DNA from: Roseiarcus sp963765375 | GTDB lineage: Bacteria > Pseudomonadota > Alphaproteobacteria > Rhizobiales > Beijerinckiaceae | DNA: 64,000 bases | Direction: 5' to 3' | Assembly: GCA_963765375.1 (NCBI GenBank) | Contig: CAVXVZ010000001.1 | Coordinates: 124,001 to 188,000, forward strand | Part shown: positions 45,416-55,432 of the stretch, piece after piece | How the letters are laid out: each line of letters starts with the position of its first letter | Numbering within the stretch: the first letter of the stretch is position 1 | Notes under the pieces: generated by a model | Databases searched by the model: none | Told to the model about the DNA's origin: nothing | The model's input: only the letters and a program-made list of their open reading frames with translations | Position numbers and translations under genes: made by a program

Positions 45416-45755
45416 AGCACGCTCCTTTGCGCGTCAACGGAAAAGGCCCCCCCAATTCCCCTGCTGCTCAACACAGTGCGTATGGCTACCGACTAGATTC
45501 CACGCAGCGGCCTGCACACGCGCGCCGCAAAGATCATACCTATCCGGCATCCACCCGATGGTCGCCGGTTCAAACCAAATCTGCGCCCGTTTCGGGTTCC
45601 AGGCAAGCCGGGACCGTCCGCCGAACCGCCACCGGCTCGCCGGCGGACCGCGTCGAGCCCCGCTGAAGCCGCGTCGAACGTTCGGAAGGCCAAATCTTCC
45701 TCGACCAAGACGCACTTCTCCTGTGGGTTTTGACGAACGCGTGACACCGAACGCT
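45416..45755. other. Gap between passenger gene and transposase
   Basis: No gene is recognised. It contains the 5' flank of the repeat protein (GGAGCG just before its start) and sequence downstream of the transposase, where a plain IS1380 end might be hidden; I could not identify one. Confidence 0.4.
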
Positions 45756-47111
45756 TCACGCCGTCGACATGGCGGGCGGCGGCCGCAGTTCGGCAATCAA
45801 CCGCAGGATGTCGGCGAACAGGTTTCTCGGAATGGCGACCTCAGCCATCTGGAACGCGACATAGCGCCCGTAGCTCACGACCTTCGCGCCAATCTTGATG
45901 AGTTTCTCCTTGAGGCTCGTCAGCGACCAGTCTTTGATCGGCTCGGGCGTGGCGAGCGTGCGCAGGAAGTTGCCGAGATTGTAGGCGAGGACATGAAGCT
46001 GGAGCCGCACAGCGTTGGCGGCGAAAGAGCGGCACGAGAGCCGCGTCCATCGGATCGCTCCCTTGCCCTCCTTGATCCATTGCTCGCACGTTCCACGCTT
46101 GTTGTAGAATGCGACGACATTCGCGGCCGGCCTCGCCATGTTGGTGACGATGAAGCCGACGCGTGGGTAAAGTTCGCCCGGATGCCATTCGACTTTGGCG
46201 ACGACGCGACGCGGCTTTGTCCAGCTTCCCGCCTGATAGGTAAAGTTCGCGTAGGAACGCCTGACATCAACGGAGGGGCGGCCAACAGGGCGTTTGAGCA
46301 GATAGCCGATGCGTTCCTGCAATACGCGGTTGGCAGGCAGCCGAATGGCGTATTTGATCCCTTCGCCTTCGAGATACTCGTAGACCTCGGGATTGGCGAA
46401 ACCCGCGTCGGCGCGGAAATAGATGCGCGAGACCTTGCCTTGATAGCGCGCCACGACCGGCTTCAGCACCCCCTGCCATTCATCGGCGCTATGAACATTG
46501 CCGGGGCGCAGGGCGCAGCGCTCCAGATCGCCAAACTGGTTGAACACGAACAGCGGATGATAGCAGGTGCATTCGTAATGGCCGTTCCAGACGCTCAGCT
46601 CCTGTTCGCCGTGCGTCGGGCTGACGCTCGAATCCATGTCGAGCACGACGCCTCGGGGCGGACGGCGGCGATGAACCTTGTCGATCCATTGGCCGGAAAG
46701 ATCGGCAAGCGCCGATAGGTTCTTTGCGGCCGTGAGCCATCGCGTCTCGAACCGCCCCATCTGGCTCGGCGAGGCTGCACAACCATGAGCCGCCTTCCCG
46801 CCGACGATCCATCGCATCGCGGGATCATGGCGCAGCCGCTCGGCGTCGTTGACGTCCTCGTATCCGGCAAGCCGACCGAACACCGCCTGCCGCAGCATAC
46901 CCACAAGAGCGTGCCGGCCGTTCTTGCCGGTGCGGGCGTCGGCGAGCCTTTCGCCAGCCGTCTCCGAAAGGCCGAGAGCATCGTCAAGCTCGCGATAGGC
47001 AACCAGCCCAGCATCGGAGGTGACGACAGAACCGCGAAACTGGAGCATCAACCGGCGGTCGAAATCGAGCCTAAGCCCCTCGCCATTCGGTTCACCCGCC
47101 GCGTTCGCCAT
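45756..47111 (-). CDS. IS1380-family transposase
   Basis: 451 residues, intact. DDE_Tnp_1-type core: VVTSDAGLVAYRELDDALGL, GVVLDMDSSVSPTHGEQE (first Asp), YFRADAGFANPEVYEYL (second Asp) and YNKRGTCEQWIKEGKGAIRW (Glu), with the C-terminal ANAVRLQLHVLAYNLGNFLR. Different in sequence from the IS1380 relative at 27304. Confidence 0.93.
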   Translation of the reverse strand: MANAAGEPNGEGLRLDFDRRLMLQFRGSVVTSDAGLVAYRELDDALGLSETAGERLADARTGKNGRHALVGMLRQAVFGRLAGYEDVNDAERLRHDPAMRWIVGGKAAHGCAASPSQMGRFETRWLTAAKNLSALADLSGQWIDKVHRRRPPRGVVLDMDSSVSPTHGEQELSVWNGHYECTCYHPLFVFNQFGDLERCALRPGNVHSADEWQGVLKPVVARYQGKVSRIYFRADAGFANPEVYEYLEGEGIKYAIRLPANRVLQERIGYLLKRPVGRPSVDVRRSYANFTYQAGSWTKPRRVVAKVEWHPGELYPRVGFIVTNMARPAANVVAFYNKRGTCEQWIKEGKGAIRWTRLSCRSFAANAVRLQLHVLAYNLGNFLRTLATPEPIKDWSLTSLKEKLIKIGAKVVSYGRYVAFQMAEVAIPRNLFADILRLIAELRPPPAMSTA

Positions 47112-47132
47112 AACATCAGCTTCCGAATCAGC

Positions 47133-47144
47133 TCAACATGTTGA
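47133..47144. promoter_or_regulatory. 12-bp perfect palindrome upstream of the IS1380 transposase
   Basis: tcaacatgttga lies 22 bp before the transposase start, nested in a wider inverted pattern (tcagct ... agctga). The A/T-rich bases around it could hold the promoter, so it may be an operator. Confidence 0.45.
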
Positions 47145-47210
47145 TTATTATAGCTGAATTGTCGAGAAAGCGTGTGAAATTATTATGTCATCCGGCGAAT
47201 GCGGGCTTGG

Positions 47211-47526
47211 TGGTCGAGCCGATGCGGAAGAGCGTTTCGGCATCGACCGGCAGCGGATGGTCGACGTTGGTGACGCCGAAGCCCTTGAGATGTTCGCGAC
47301 CCTGCCAGAAGACGCCGACCGCGACGCCGGGCACATGGTAGCGCACCATCGCCGCTTCGATCCGCTCGTCGAGCTCGCGGAACAGCGCGTCGGCCGTCTG
47401 GTCGCTCGCGACAAGAGCGACTTGTGCCCGCGCGCGCCCCATCCACGGAGCGAAAGCCAGCGCACCGGCGGCCGAGGTAATCAGCGTCCGTCGCGCCAGG
47501 AACATCCGGCCGCTCATTTGCCGCAC
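47211..47526 (-). pseudogene. Serine hydrolase N-terminal part, ending at the SxxK motif
   Basis: ATG 47526 starts a protein with a twin-arginine-like or Sec signal (ARRTLITSAAGALAFAP), then ELDERIEAAMVRYHVPGVAV and ETLFRIGSTTK. The catalytic Ser and Lys of SxxK (STTK) are the last intact residues; beyond them is the mobile unit. The C-terminal continuation (KTFTATAMMGLVEQG) is at 43813. The start lies 13 bp inside the end of the upstream alpha/beta hydrolase gene, so the two were co-translated. Confidence 0.85.
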
Positions 47527-48992
47527 AGCGTGACCGACGACACCGACTTCGGATCGGCGAGAAAACGTGCGTCAGTCTCGTAGGCGCATTTCGACAACAG
47601 CAGGCTCTGATGCCCGTCGACGTCGGCGATCAGCAGCCGCGCTTCGGGGATTTGCAGATATACCGACACCGCATTGGTGAGCGGCGTCGGCGGATCGTGT
47701 GTGGGGTTCGCTACCATAACGTCGCGATGCGGCCCGACCTTCAAGAGATGCGGCGGGTTTGCCGCCTCGCGCGGCCAGCCGACACAAACGCCGACGCCGG
47801 CCGAGGCGTTCGCGATCGGACTGGAGTTCCAGAACTTCCAGACGAAACGCGGCGCCGCCTTGGCCAGTATGTCGCCGGTGGCCGCCAGCTTCGCGTAGTC
47901 GCGTTGCGGCCCGTAGTCGGAGCAAAACACGCCCCGCATCAGGGCGTCCTTGCCGAGGCGCAGCGCGGGATCGTCGTTTTTGCTGAGGTCCAACGCCTTG
48001 GCGATTTCCTTCAGCATCTTGCTTTCGCCGCCGCGGCTGACTTCAGCCAGCATCTGCGTCACCATCGGCCAGCCGAAATGGGGGTCCTCGGCGCCGGCCA
48101 GCATCTGAGGCACCAGAGTACGCATCTTGGGCTCGCGGGCGATCGCGGCATCGAAGGCCGCTCCCAGATCCTCGCCATGCAGCGCGCATTTGGTCTCTTG
48201 CGTGCACCATTGCTGCATGCGCTCGAAGGCGTCCTGCACGCCCATAACGTTGCGCGCGATGAAGGTCGGGAAGTCGACGGTATGGTCGACGATCCCATCG
48301 AGGATCAACGCCTTCACGTGCTGCGGATAGGCTTCGAGATAGGCCGCCCCGTAAGCCGAGCCGTACGAGCCGCCATAGGCCAGGAGGCCGTCGTTCGGCG
48401 ACAGCGCCTGGCGCATGCGCTCGATGTCCTGGGCGGTATACTTGGCAGAGAGATACCAGAACAGCTCGCCGCTGGCGTCGGCGCAGCTCTGGATGAAGGC
48501 GGCGTTAGCGCCCGCCACGGCGTCAAACTCGCCTTGGGTCGGCTTGTGGTCCAGCGGCATCTCGACCTTCGGCGCGGCCTTTGGATCGCAGCGAATCGGG
48601 CTGCTCTTGCCGATGCCGCGCGGGTCCCACGTGACGACGTCGTATTGCTGCTGGAAGTCGGCAACGTGCTGCACCTTGCGCTCGTTGCCGCCCATCATCT
48701 CGGCAATGCCCGGACCAGGGCCGCCCGGCAGCAGCAGCAGAACGCCCTTGCGCTTCTCGGGATCGACCGCGGGCGCACGACCGAGCCGGAGCGTGAACTT
48801 GGCGCCGTTGGGCTTGGCGTAGTCGACCGGCACCTCTAGTCCGGCACACTCGGTATCCGGCACATCTCCGCACGGCGCCCATTCGAGCGCAGGCTTGGTG
48901 CTCTGGCCAAGGGCGGCGCCGCTCTGAGCTGTGTTCAGAGCCGCGGGCGCAGCAAGGAACAGCGCGATGGCGCCGAGTTTTGAACAGCGCAA
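47514..48992 (-). CDS. Alpha/beta hydrolase with TAP-like C-terminal domain (tripeptidyl aminopeptidase type)
   Basis: 492 residues. Signal peptide (LGAIALFLAAPAALN), then the hydrolase fold: oxyanion loop LLLLPGGPGPG, DVVTWDPRGIGKSS, nucleophile elbow AYGGSYGSAYG (catalytic Ser), ALILDGIVDHTVD, and the TAP-like domain with VMVANPTHDPPTPLTNA (Asp) and ADVDGHQSL (His). Members cleave short peptides or proline-type substrates outside the cytoplasm. The gene is intact and overlaps the following serine hydrolase gene. The 48993-49208 region upstream shows nothing else. Confidence 0.85.
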   Translation of the reverse strand: MRCSKLGAIALFLAAPAALNTAQSGAALGQSTKPALEWAPCGDVPDTECAGLEVPVDYAKPNGAKFTLRLGRAPAVDPEKRKGVLLLLPGGPGPGIAEMMGGNERKVQHVADFQQQYDVVTWDPRGIGKSSPIRCDPKAAPKVEMPLDHKPTQGEFDAVAGANAAFIQSCADASGELFWYLSAKYTAQDIERMRQALSPNDGLLAYGGSYGSAYGAAYLEAYPQHVKALILDGIVDHTVDFPTFIARNVMGVQDAFERMQQWCTQETKCALHGEDLGAAFDAAIAREPKMRTLVPQMLAGAEDPHFGWPMVTQMLAEVSRGGESKMLKEIAKALDLSKNDDPALRLGKDALMRGVFCSDYGPQRDYAKLAATGDILAKAAPRFVWKFWNSSPIANASAGVGVCVGWPREAANPPHLLKVGPHRDVMVANPTHDPPTPLTNAVSVYLQIPEARLLIADVDGHQSLLLSKCAYETDARFLADPKSVSSVTLCGK

Positions 48993-49208
48993 GGATCTCC
49001 TCCAAACGTCAGGCTGGCAGAGCGCGGTTTTGGTCGCTGGGACGGCATGCGCTTGATTGTATCCCGGCCCCTGCGAATTTCTTCCGTCTTGATCGACAGT
49101 ATATCCAGTGCGCTTAACACAACATTTTGTGACACGGTGACGGACGCCGCAACGAACAATCCCGGAGCCTGACCGAGTGGCCCGGACGACACATGGTGAA
49201 TTGCCGGG

Positions 49209-49560
49209 TCAGTAGGCGACCTTGAAAGTTGGGCTGTCCTCGGGCCGCGTGCGTCGGCGGTCATAAATGCGCGTGGTAGCGATATTGGCGTGGCCAAGCC
49301 ATTTCTGCACCTTAGCGATGTCGGCCTGATGGTCGAGCGCGTTGGTCGCAGCCGTCGTCCGCAGCGCGTGCGCCCCGATCTCAAATCCGAGCTGTGCGGA
49401 GCACGCGCGCACAAGCTTGTAGATGCCGTCGGGCGTGATCGCCTTGTCGAGCCGCCCGGTCGTCTTGTCGCGAAGGGGCCGCAACAGCGCGCGGGAATCG
49501 TCGGCCCCATGAGCGCCGCATCAAGGTAGTCGTTGATGAGGCCGTTGGTTCCATTACAAC
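49209..49560 (-). pseudogene. Tyrosine recombinase C-terminal remnant, frameshifted
   Basis: The frame 49484-49209 has LRDKTTGRLDKAITPDGIY, then the HxxR box in GAHALRTTAATNALDH and the final LGHANIATTRIYDRR with His and Tyr nucleophile. Upstream in another frame is INDYLDAALMG-type sequence. The N-terminal DNA-binding half is missing. It is an XerD-like phage or plasmid integrase remnant. Confidence 0.75.
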
Positions 49561-49749
49561 CCGCATAAAGAGCGCTGGCCGCTCACCCGTTTCTGAGCCA
49601 TTTCTCGATTCGGAGCTCAGAATGCGGTCGCTTCCACAATTCTGCGCGTATCGGAAAGGCATGGGCTCTATCAGGGCTCTATCAGCAAGTGGTCGCTCGA
49701 TCTCGACCGCAAAGGCTTCGATGCAGCGCGCTCATGTCTTCGTTGAGTT
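49561..49749. other. No gene seen
   Basis: Sequence between the integrase remnant and the groES operator, with short frames only. Confidence 0.4.
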
Positions 49750-49776
49750 TTGGCGCTCCCTTGTGGCGAGTGCCAA
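49750..49776 (+). promoter_or_regulatory. CIRCE operator (HrcA site) of groES-groEL
   Basis: ttggcgctc, nine bases, then gagtgccaa. One mismatch from a perfect 9-bp inverted repeat and close to the consensus TTAGCACTC-N9-GAGTGCTAA. It lies 89 bp before the groES start, so the operon should be repressed by HrcA and induced by heat. No hrcA gene is in the window. Confidence 0.88.
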
Positions 49777-49864
49777 TCGTGGCTATCTATCGGCCCAAGA
49801 CCCGAGCCGAATGCCAGGGCAGTCGCCTGGCCGGCATCGCCGGTCGAACTCGGGAGAGAAACTC

Positions 49865-50182
49865 ATGAAATTCCGTCCATTGCACGACCGTATCGTCATC
49901 CGCCGTATCGAGGGTGAGGACAAGACGAAAGGCGGCATCATCATTCCCGACACCGTCAAGGAGAAGCCGCAGGAGGGCGAGGTCATCGCCGTGGGGCCTG
50001 GCGCTCGGGACGAGAGCGGAAAGCTGGTGCCGCTCGAACTCAAAGCGAGCGACCGGGTACTGTTCGGTAAATGGTCCGGCACCGAGGTCAAGATCGACGG
50101 CGAGGACCTTTTGATCATGAAGGAGTCCGACGTCATGGGTGTGATCGAGGGCGCCAGCGCTACGAAGAAAAAGGCGGCCTGA
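49865..50182 (+). CDS. groES: Co-chaperonin GroES
   Basis: 105 residues from ATG 49865 (GGGAGAG upstream). The protein starts MKFRPLHDRIVIRRIEGEDK and includes the mobile loop GGIIIPDTVKEKPQEG, VIAVGPGARDESGKLVPLEL and GTEVKIDGEDLLIMKESDVM. It forms the heptameric lid of GroEL. The C-terminus has a short Lys-rich extension (ATKKKAA). Intact, 39 bp before groEL. Confidence 0.98.
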   Translation: MKFRPLHDRIVIRRIEGEDKTKGGIIIPDTVKEKPQEGEVIAVGPGARDESGKLVPLELKASDRVLFGKWSGTEVKIDGEDLLIMKESDVMGVIEGASATKKKAA

Positions 50183-50221
50183 CGCTATCCGCCCTTCTCA
50201 TCAAACCATGGATTGAACATC

Positions 50222-51856
<1,635 letters not shown>

Positions 51857-51936
51857 GCAGTTAGGATCTCGAGCTTCGGGACCGCCACCACACGGCCCCG
51901 AAGCCGGCCACGCTCCCCGCGCAGGCAGCCGCGGGT

Positions 51937-52302
51937 GTGATGACGCGGATCGGCGTCGGGCGGCGCCAAGAGACTTGTAGGCGCGCGTCTCATTGGATTG
52001 GCCGTCGAGCCGCAACATTTCTGCCACTCCGCCTGCCGCCGTTTGAGGCTGCGGGGCGCCGCTGGATTGCGGCCGCGCTAACTGAGGGCTCAATCAGCGT
52101 CGCCGAGCTTCGCGATCGCTTCCAACCAACGCGCGCGTTGGTTGGCAGCGGCGCCGAATCGGCGACGGCAATGGAGGGCGTGGCGCCACTCACCTACCTG
52201 CCTTCGCGCTCGATTGGCTCGTTGAGCGCGGAAACCTCGATCCTGCATGCCGAGGCGACCGCAGCAACGCACCGCCTGGCTCGGCATAAATTGACGAAAT
52301 GA
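51937..52302 (+). pseudogene. Decayed zinc-finger-type small protein, copy 1
   Basis: FEAAGRRWIAAALTEGSISV and ELRDRFQPTRAL match the second copy 370 bp downstream, but the Cys-containing N-terminus has been lost to frameshifts (ATFLPLRLPPFEAAG). Together they are diverged direct repeats. 51857-51936 contains nothing but the groEL terminator zone (gttaggatctcgagcttcggg, shortened) with a possible hairpin. Confidence 0.45.
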
Positions 52303-52704
52303 TGATGTTTGCGACCTGCAAATGGTGCGTCCATGCTTTCGAGCCGCGGGAAGCCGCAACACTTCTGCCGCTCCGCCTGCCGTCGCACGTTCGAGGCTGC
52401 GGGGCGGCGCTGGCTTGCTGCGGCGCTCGCCGAGGGCCGCCTCACCATCGCGGCTCTCAAGGATGGCTTTGCCGCAACGCGCGCGTTGTCGGGAAACAGC
52501 GTGGAAGCGGCGACAACGGTAGATGGCGTCGTCTCAATCGAAGTGCCTCCCTTCGCGCTTGATTGGCTCGTCGAAACCGCATGCCTCGATCCGGCTTGCC
52601 GAGGCGACCGCGCCGCAGTGACATTCGCGGTCTGCGTTGAATTGGGCGTGGGCCGGAAATTGAGACGAGGGCTGCGCATGGGCTCGTTGAGAACATCGCG
52701 TTGA
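52299..52704 (+). pseudogene. Zinc-finger-type small protein, copy 2, frameshifted
   Basis: Frame 1 gives CKWCVHAFEPREA; after a shift the next frame gives GKPQHFCRSACRRTFEAAGR, RWLAAALAEGRLTIAALK. The combined pattern CxxC-x(18-20)-FCxxxCR is that of a small treble-clef-like zinc finger in rhizobial hypothetical proteins. The C-terminal part (VPPFALDWLVETACLDPAC) matches copy 1 in part. Function unknown; possibly DNA binding. Confidence 0.5.
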
Positions 52705-52807
52705 TGGCCCAAGTCGTGTCCGGGGTTCGGCTGGGACATACCGCCGCGTCGCGCAGCGATAAAGCCTCTGAATGCGCCGCCTGATCGTCCAGCGGCGGTG
52801 GGAGTCA

Positions 52808-53437
52808 CTAGGCCCACGTAATGAGTACGCCCTCGGCCCATGCTGGATCGTTCTTGAGCCGATAGATCGCCTGTCGTGAGAGGCCGGTTGTTTTGGCAAT
52901 CGTCGTGATCGACGTCCCTGTCGTCAGCATGTCACCGACCCGATCAAGTTGTTCGCGCCTGAAGGATGGCTTCCTGCCGCGGTAAGTGTCCTTTCGAGCC
53001 TTTGCGTGCTCGATACCGGCGCGCTGCGCTTCTTTGGTCGCCTCGGCTTGCGCCTGCGAGAGAGCAGCCATGAACGAGATCAGCGCATCACGGACCGCCA
53101 TCTGCATCGGGTCTTTAGTAGCGCCGTCGAAGACGAGCCCGTTGATAACTGTCCGAATGACGACGCCGCGCTTCATAAACTCGCGAATGCCCTCGGTCAC
53201 GTCCGCGTAGTTTCGTCCAAGTCGGTCGACCCAACGGACGACAAGCACATCGCCTCGACGGAGCAGATCGAACAACCGCTTGCCTTGATCCCGCTCGGCG
53301 AGGCGGGTCGACACACCTGACACGCCGACGTCGGAGATTACCTCGTCGATAGCGAACCCGGCAGCGCGCGCTTGGGTGACTTGATGGCCCAGGGTCTGAT
53401 CACTCGTACTGACACGACAGTATAGGATGCTCTTCAT
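52808..53437 (-). CDS. Serine recombinase (resolvase/invertase family)
   Basis: 209 residues, intact. Catalytic Ser in YCRVSTSDQTLGHQ, Arg residues in DRLGRNYADVTE, then the long E helix (MAALSQAQAEATKEAQRAGI) and a C-terminal HTH (TTIAKTTGLSRQAIYRLKND). The length and layout match Tn3-type resolvases. The likely binding site is at 53457-53510, immediately upstream. An associated Tn3 transposase is not present. Confidence 0.93.
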   Translation of the reverse strand: MKSILYCRVSTSDQTLGHQVTQARAAGFAIDEVISDVGVSGVSTRLAERDQGKRLFDLLRRGDVLVVRWVDRLGRNYADVTEGIREFMKRGVVIRTVINGLVFDGATKDPMQMAVRDALISFMAALSQAQAEATKEAQRAGIEHAKARKDTYRGRKPSFRREQLDRVGDMLTTGTSITTIAKTTGLSRQAIYRLKNDPAWAEGVLITWA

Positions 53438-53456
53438 ACTCGCTCGTCCGTTAATG

Positions 53457-53510
53457 TGGCGTCCATATAAAAGCGTGTCCGTAAGCCTGTGTCAACCCTT
53501 ACGGACGCCA
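53457..53510. promoter_or_regulatory. Nested inverted repeats upstream of the resolvase (candidate res site)
   Basis: tggcgtcc (53457-53464) pairs with ggacgcca (53503-53510), and gtccgtaag (53477-53485) with cttacggac (53498-53506). Further tgtccg/cggac half-sites lie to about 53570. Position and symmetry fit a resolvase recombination site or autoregulatory operator. Confidence 0.55.
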
Positions 53511-53585
53511 CATCTACCGGCGACGGGTATGTCCGCTGCGGTATGCCCTTGCGGACACCAGAGGCCCAGGACGGCCTTCTGCTTG

Positions 53586-54178
53586 TTTCTGGCCCTTGCG
53601 GAGCGTGGTCTGGATGTCTCCTACGAGACAGTGTGGCGATGGGTATTGAAGTTCGGGCCTCTATTCGCTCGAGATCTGCGCCGTAGGCGTCCTCGACCAA
53701 CGTCGAGGTGGCATCTCGATGAGATGGCCTTGATGATCGCGGGCGCACAGTTCTGGGTCTGGCGCGGCGGTAGATGATGAGGGCGAGGTTCTCGACCTGC
53801 TGATGTAACGACGACGCGACAAGGCTGCAGCCTTGAAATTGATGCGTAAACTGCTCAAGAAACAGAGCTTCGCGCCCGAAATGATGGTGGCGGGCAAGTT
53901 ACGTTCTTACGGCGCGGTCAAGGCGGAGTTGGGATTGTCGGCTCGTCACGAGCAGGGTTGCGCAAGAACAATCGAGCCGAGAATTCGCATCAACCAACAC
54001 GACGGCGGGAGCGTAAGATGCAGCGCTTCAAATCGCCGGGATCAGCTCAGCGCTTTCTGTCGATTCACGCTGCCGCCCAAATACTTTCAACGTCCCACGC
54101 CATCTCACATCCCGCCGCACCCTCCGCGTCCTCCGAAACGAAGCGTTCAGGACGTGGCGAGCCGCGACCTCGGCGTGA
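53586..54178 (+). pseudogene. IS6-family transposase remnant
   Basis: LALAERGLDVSYETVWRWVL, then SRWHLDEMALMIAGAQFWVW (first Asp region); after a shift VDDEGEVLDLLM, an in-frame TAA where relatives have Gln, RRRDKAAALKLMRKLLKKQ, KLRSYGAVKAELGLSARHEQ, a further shift to NNRAENSHQPTRRRERKMQR (Glu) and finally TFNVPRHLTSRRTL to TWRAATSA ending at 54178. The N-terminus is missing. Dead. Confidence 0.85.
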
Positions 54179-54579
54179 ACCTTGGCTGGGAGTGCCGGAC
54201 GTCGCGTCGCCAATTCAGGTTCGTGTGACAGTGCCCGACGTGCTGCCCGCACCCGACCAATGGTCCCCGCGGCGACCCTCGGGACGGCCTTCGTCCTCCC
54301 AGAGCTTTTAGGCGTGCGTCCTGATCTGTTCGTCCTTGTCGCCGTCCACTCTCCGTTTCTGGAGTCCCAATGGAGGTACGACCGACAAAGCCTCTCTCGC
54401 CACCCGCGCTCTGACAATGGGTTCGCCCAGGCGATCGCGAACGCCTGCTGCTTCTCACGCCTTGGTGGTCAAGGGTCGGTGTGGCTGAATGATCGATCTG
54501 CACTATGAGCGCCGCAATGGCCGTCTCGAACATCAAAGCGCACTGACGCGCTGCGCACGAAGCCACATCCACACAAAGG
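54179..54579. other. No gene seen
   Basis: Only short frames without family resemblance on both strands; it includes the 3' flank of the SMP-30 gene. Confidence 0.4.
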
Positions 54580-55244
54580 TCACCGCACCACAAAGTGTCG
54601 CGCTATCCCGCGGTTCCCTGGATCGAGGCGAAAAAGCCCTCCTGCTTGTGGCTCCGACGCCTTTGCCGCTGCGCTCATTCGATCCGAAGCGCTGGTAATG
54701 TATAATGTCGTGAGGTCCTCGCCCGCGAAGGCAGGCATTGTTGGCTGGCTGACCGGTAGGTCGATGTCGCGATCGACCGAGCCGTCAGGGTGAAAGCGGC
54801 GCAGTTTCCCTCCACCGTGTAGCGCCGACCAATAACCGCCCTCCGTGTCAATTGCGGCGCCATCGGGGATGCCGAGTTCCGCGGGCACAGTTGCGAAAAC
54901 CCGGCGGTTCGAGATCGAGCCGCCGTTCGCCCCGAAATCGAAGGCGATGATCTCGCCTTTATTGCTGTGCGACAGAAAGAAAGTCTTGCCGTCATCGCTC
55001 CAAGCCATACCGTTGTGCAACTCGGCGGCATCCGGCTCTTCACGAAGCCCTTCACCAAAAGTGAAACTGTGGAGCTTTCCCGGCTGAGCGGGCGGGGACC
55101 CTTCCAGCGGATCGAACATCACTCCGATCCAGAACCGGCCGCTGGCGTCGCACGCGCCTTCGTTGAAGCGAAACAGCGCCGGATCGAATGGCGGGGGCGC
55201 CAGCAGGTGCAGTGCGCCGCTGTCGAGGTCAAGGCGAAATTGCG
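54580..55244 (-). pseudogene. SMP-30/gluconolactonase-family protein, C-terminal part
   Basis: Reads PQFRLDLDSGALHLLAPPPF, FNEGACDASGRFWIGVMFDP, ELHNGMAWSDDGKTFFLSHS, and IPDGAAIDTEGGYWSALHGG, the beta-propeller blades with metal-ligand Asn and Asp. It joins in frame to the N-terminal part at 57882-58116 once the IS21 element is removed (RQGLFRVA-PQFRLDL). These enzymes hydrolyse sugar lactones. Total length would be about 300 residues, normal. Confidence 0.9.
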
Positions 55245-55432
55245 GCGCGACAATCTGGATGAGAATCGCGCGACAATCAGGATGAGAATACGCCGCCGCG
55301 GGGATAGCGAAGGAAGGGCGTAGCCCGACCGTAGATATCCCCGCGGCGGCGGCGAGCGCCCAAGTGGCCTCGTCTGGCGGTCACGGCGGCTGGGTTAGGG
55401 ATCGGCCTTCTCTTGTCGAGAGGACCGACTTC

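Larger units (their letters stand above)
43819..47205 (-). mobile_element. 3.4-kb IS1380-type transposable unit with a passenger surface-protein gene, 5-bp target duplication
   Basis: The two halves of a serine hydrolase gene flank this segment, and cttgg is duplicated at 43814-43818 and 47206-47210. Inside are an intact IS1380 transposase (45756-47111) and a strand-loop-strand repeat protein gene (43979-45415), both on the minus strand. Outer ends are ccggtataccttcg and, inward from the right, cccgcattcgccgg; they share only a loose similarity. The left 84 bp occur again at 10806-10889. Either this is a transposon with cargo, or a plain IS1380 plus a second insertion; the single clean 5-bp duplication favours one event. 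Confidence 0.75.

Noticed and set aside
47610..48839. 409-codon plus-strand frame
   Set aside because: Antisense shadow of the alpha/beta hydrolase, whose motifs are all on the minus strand.
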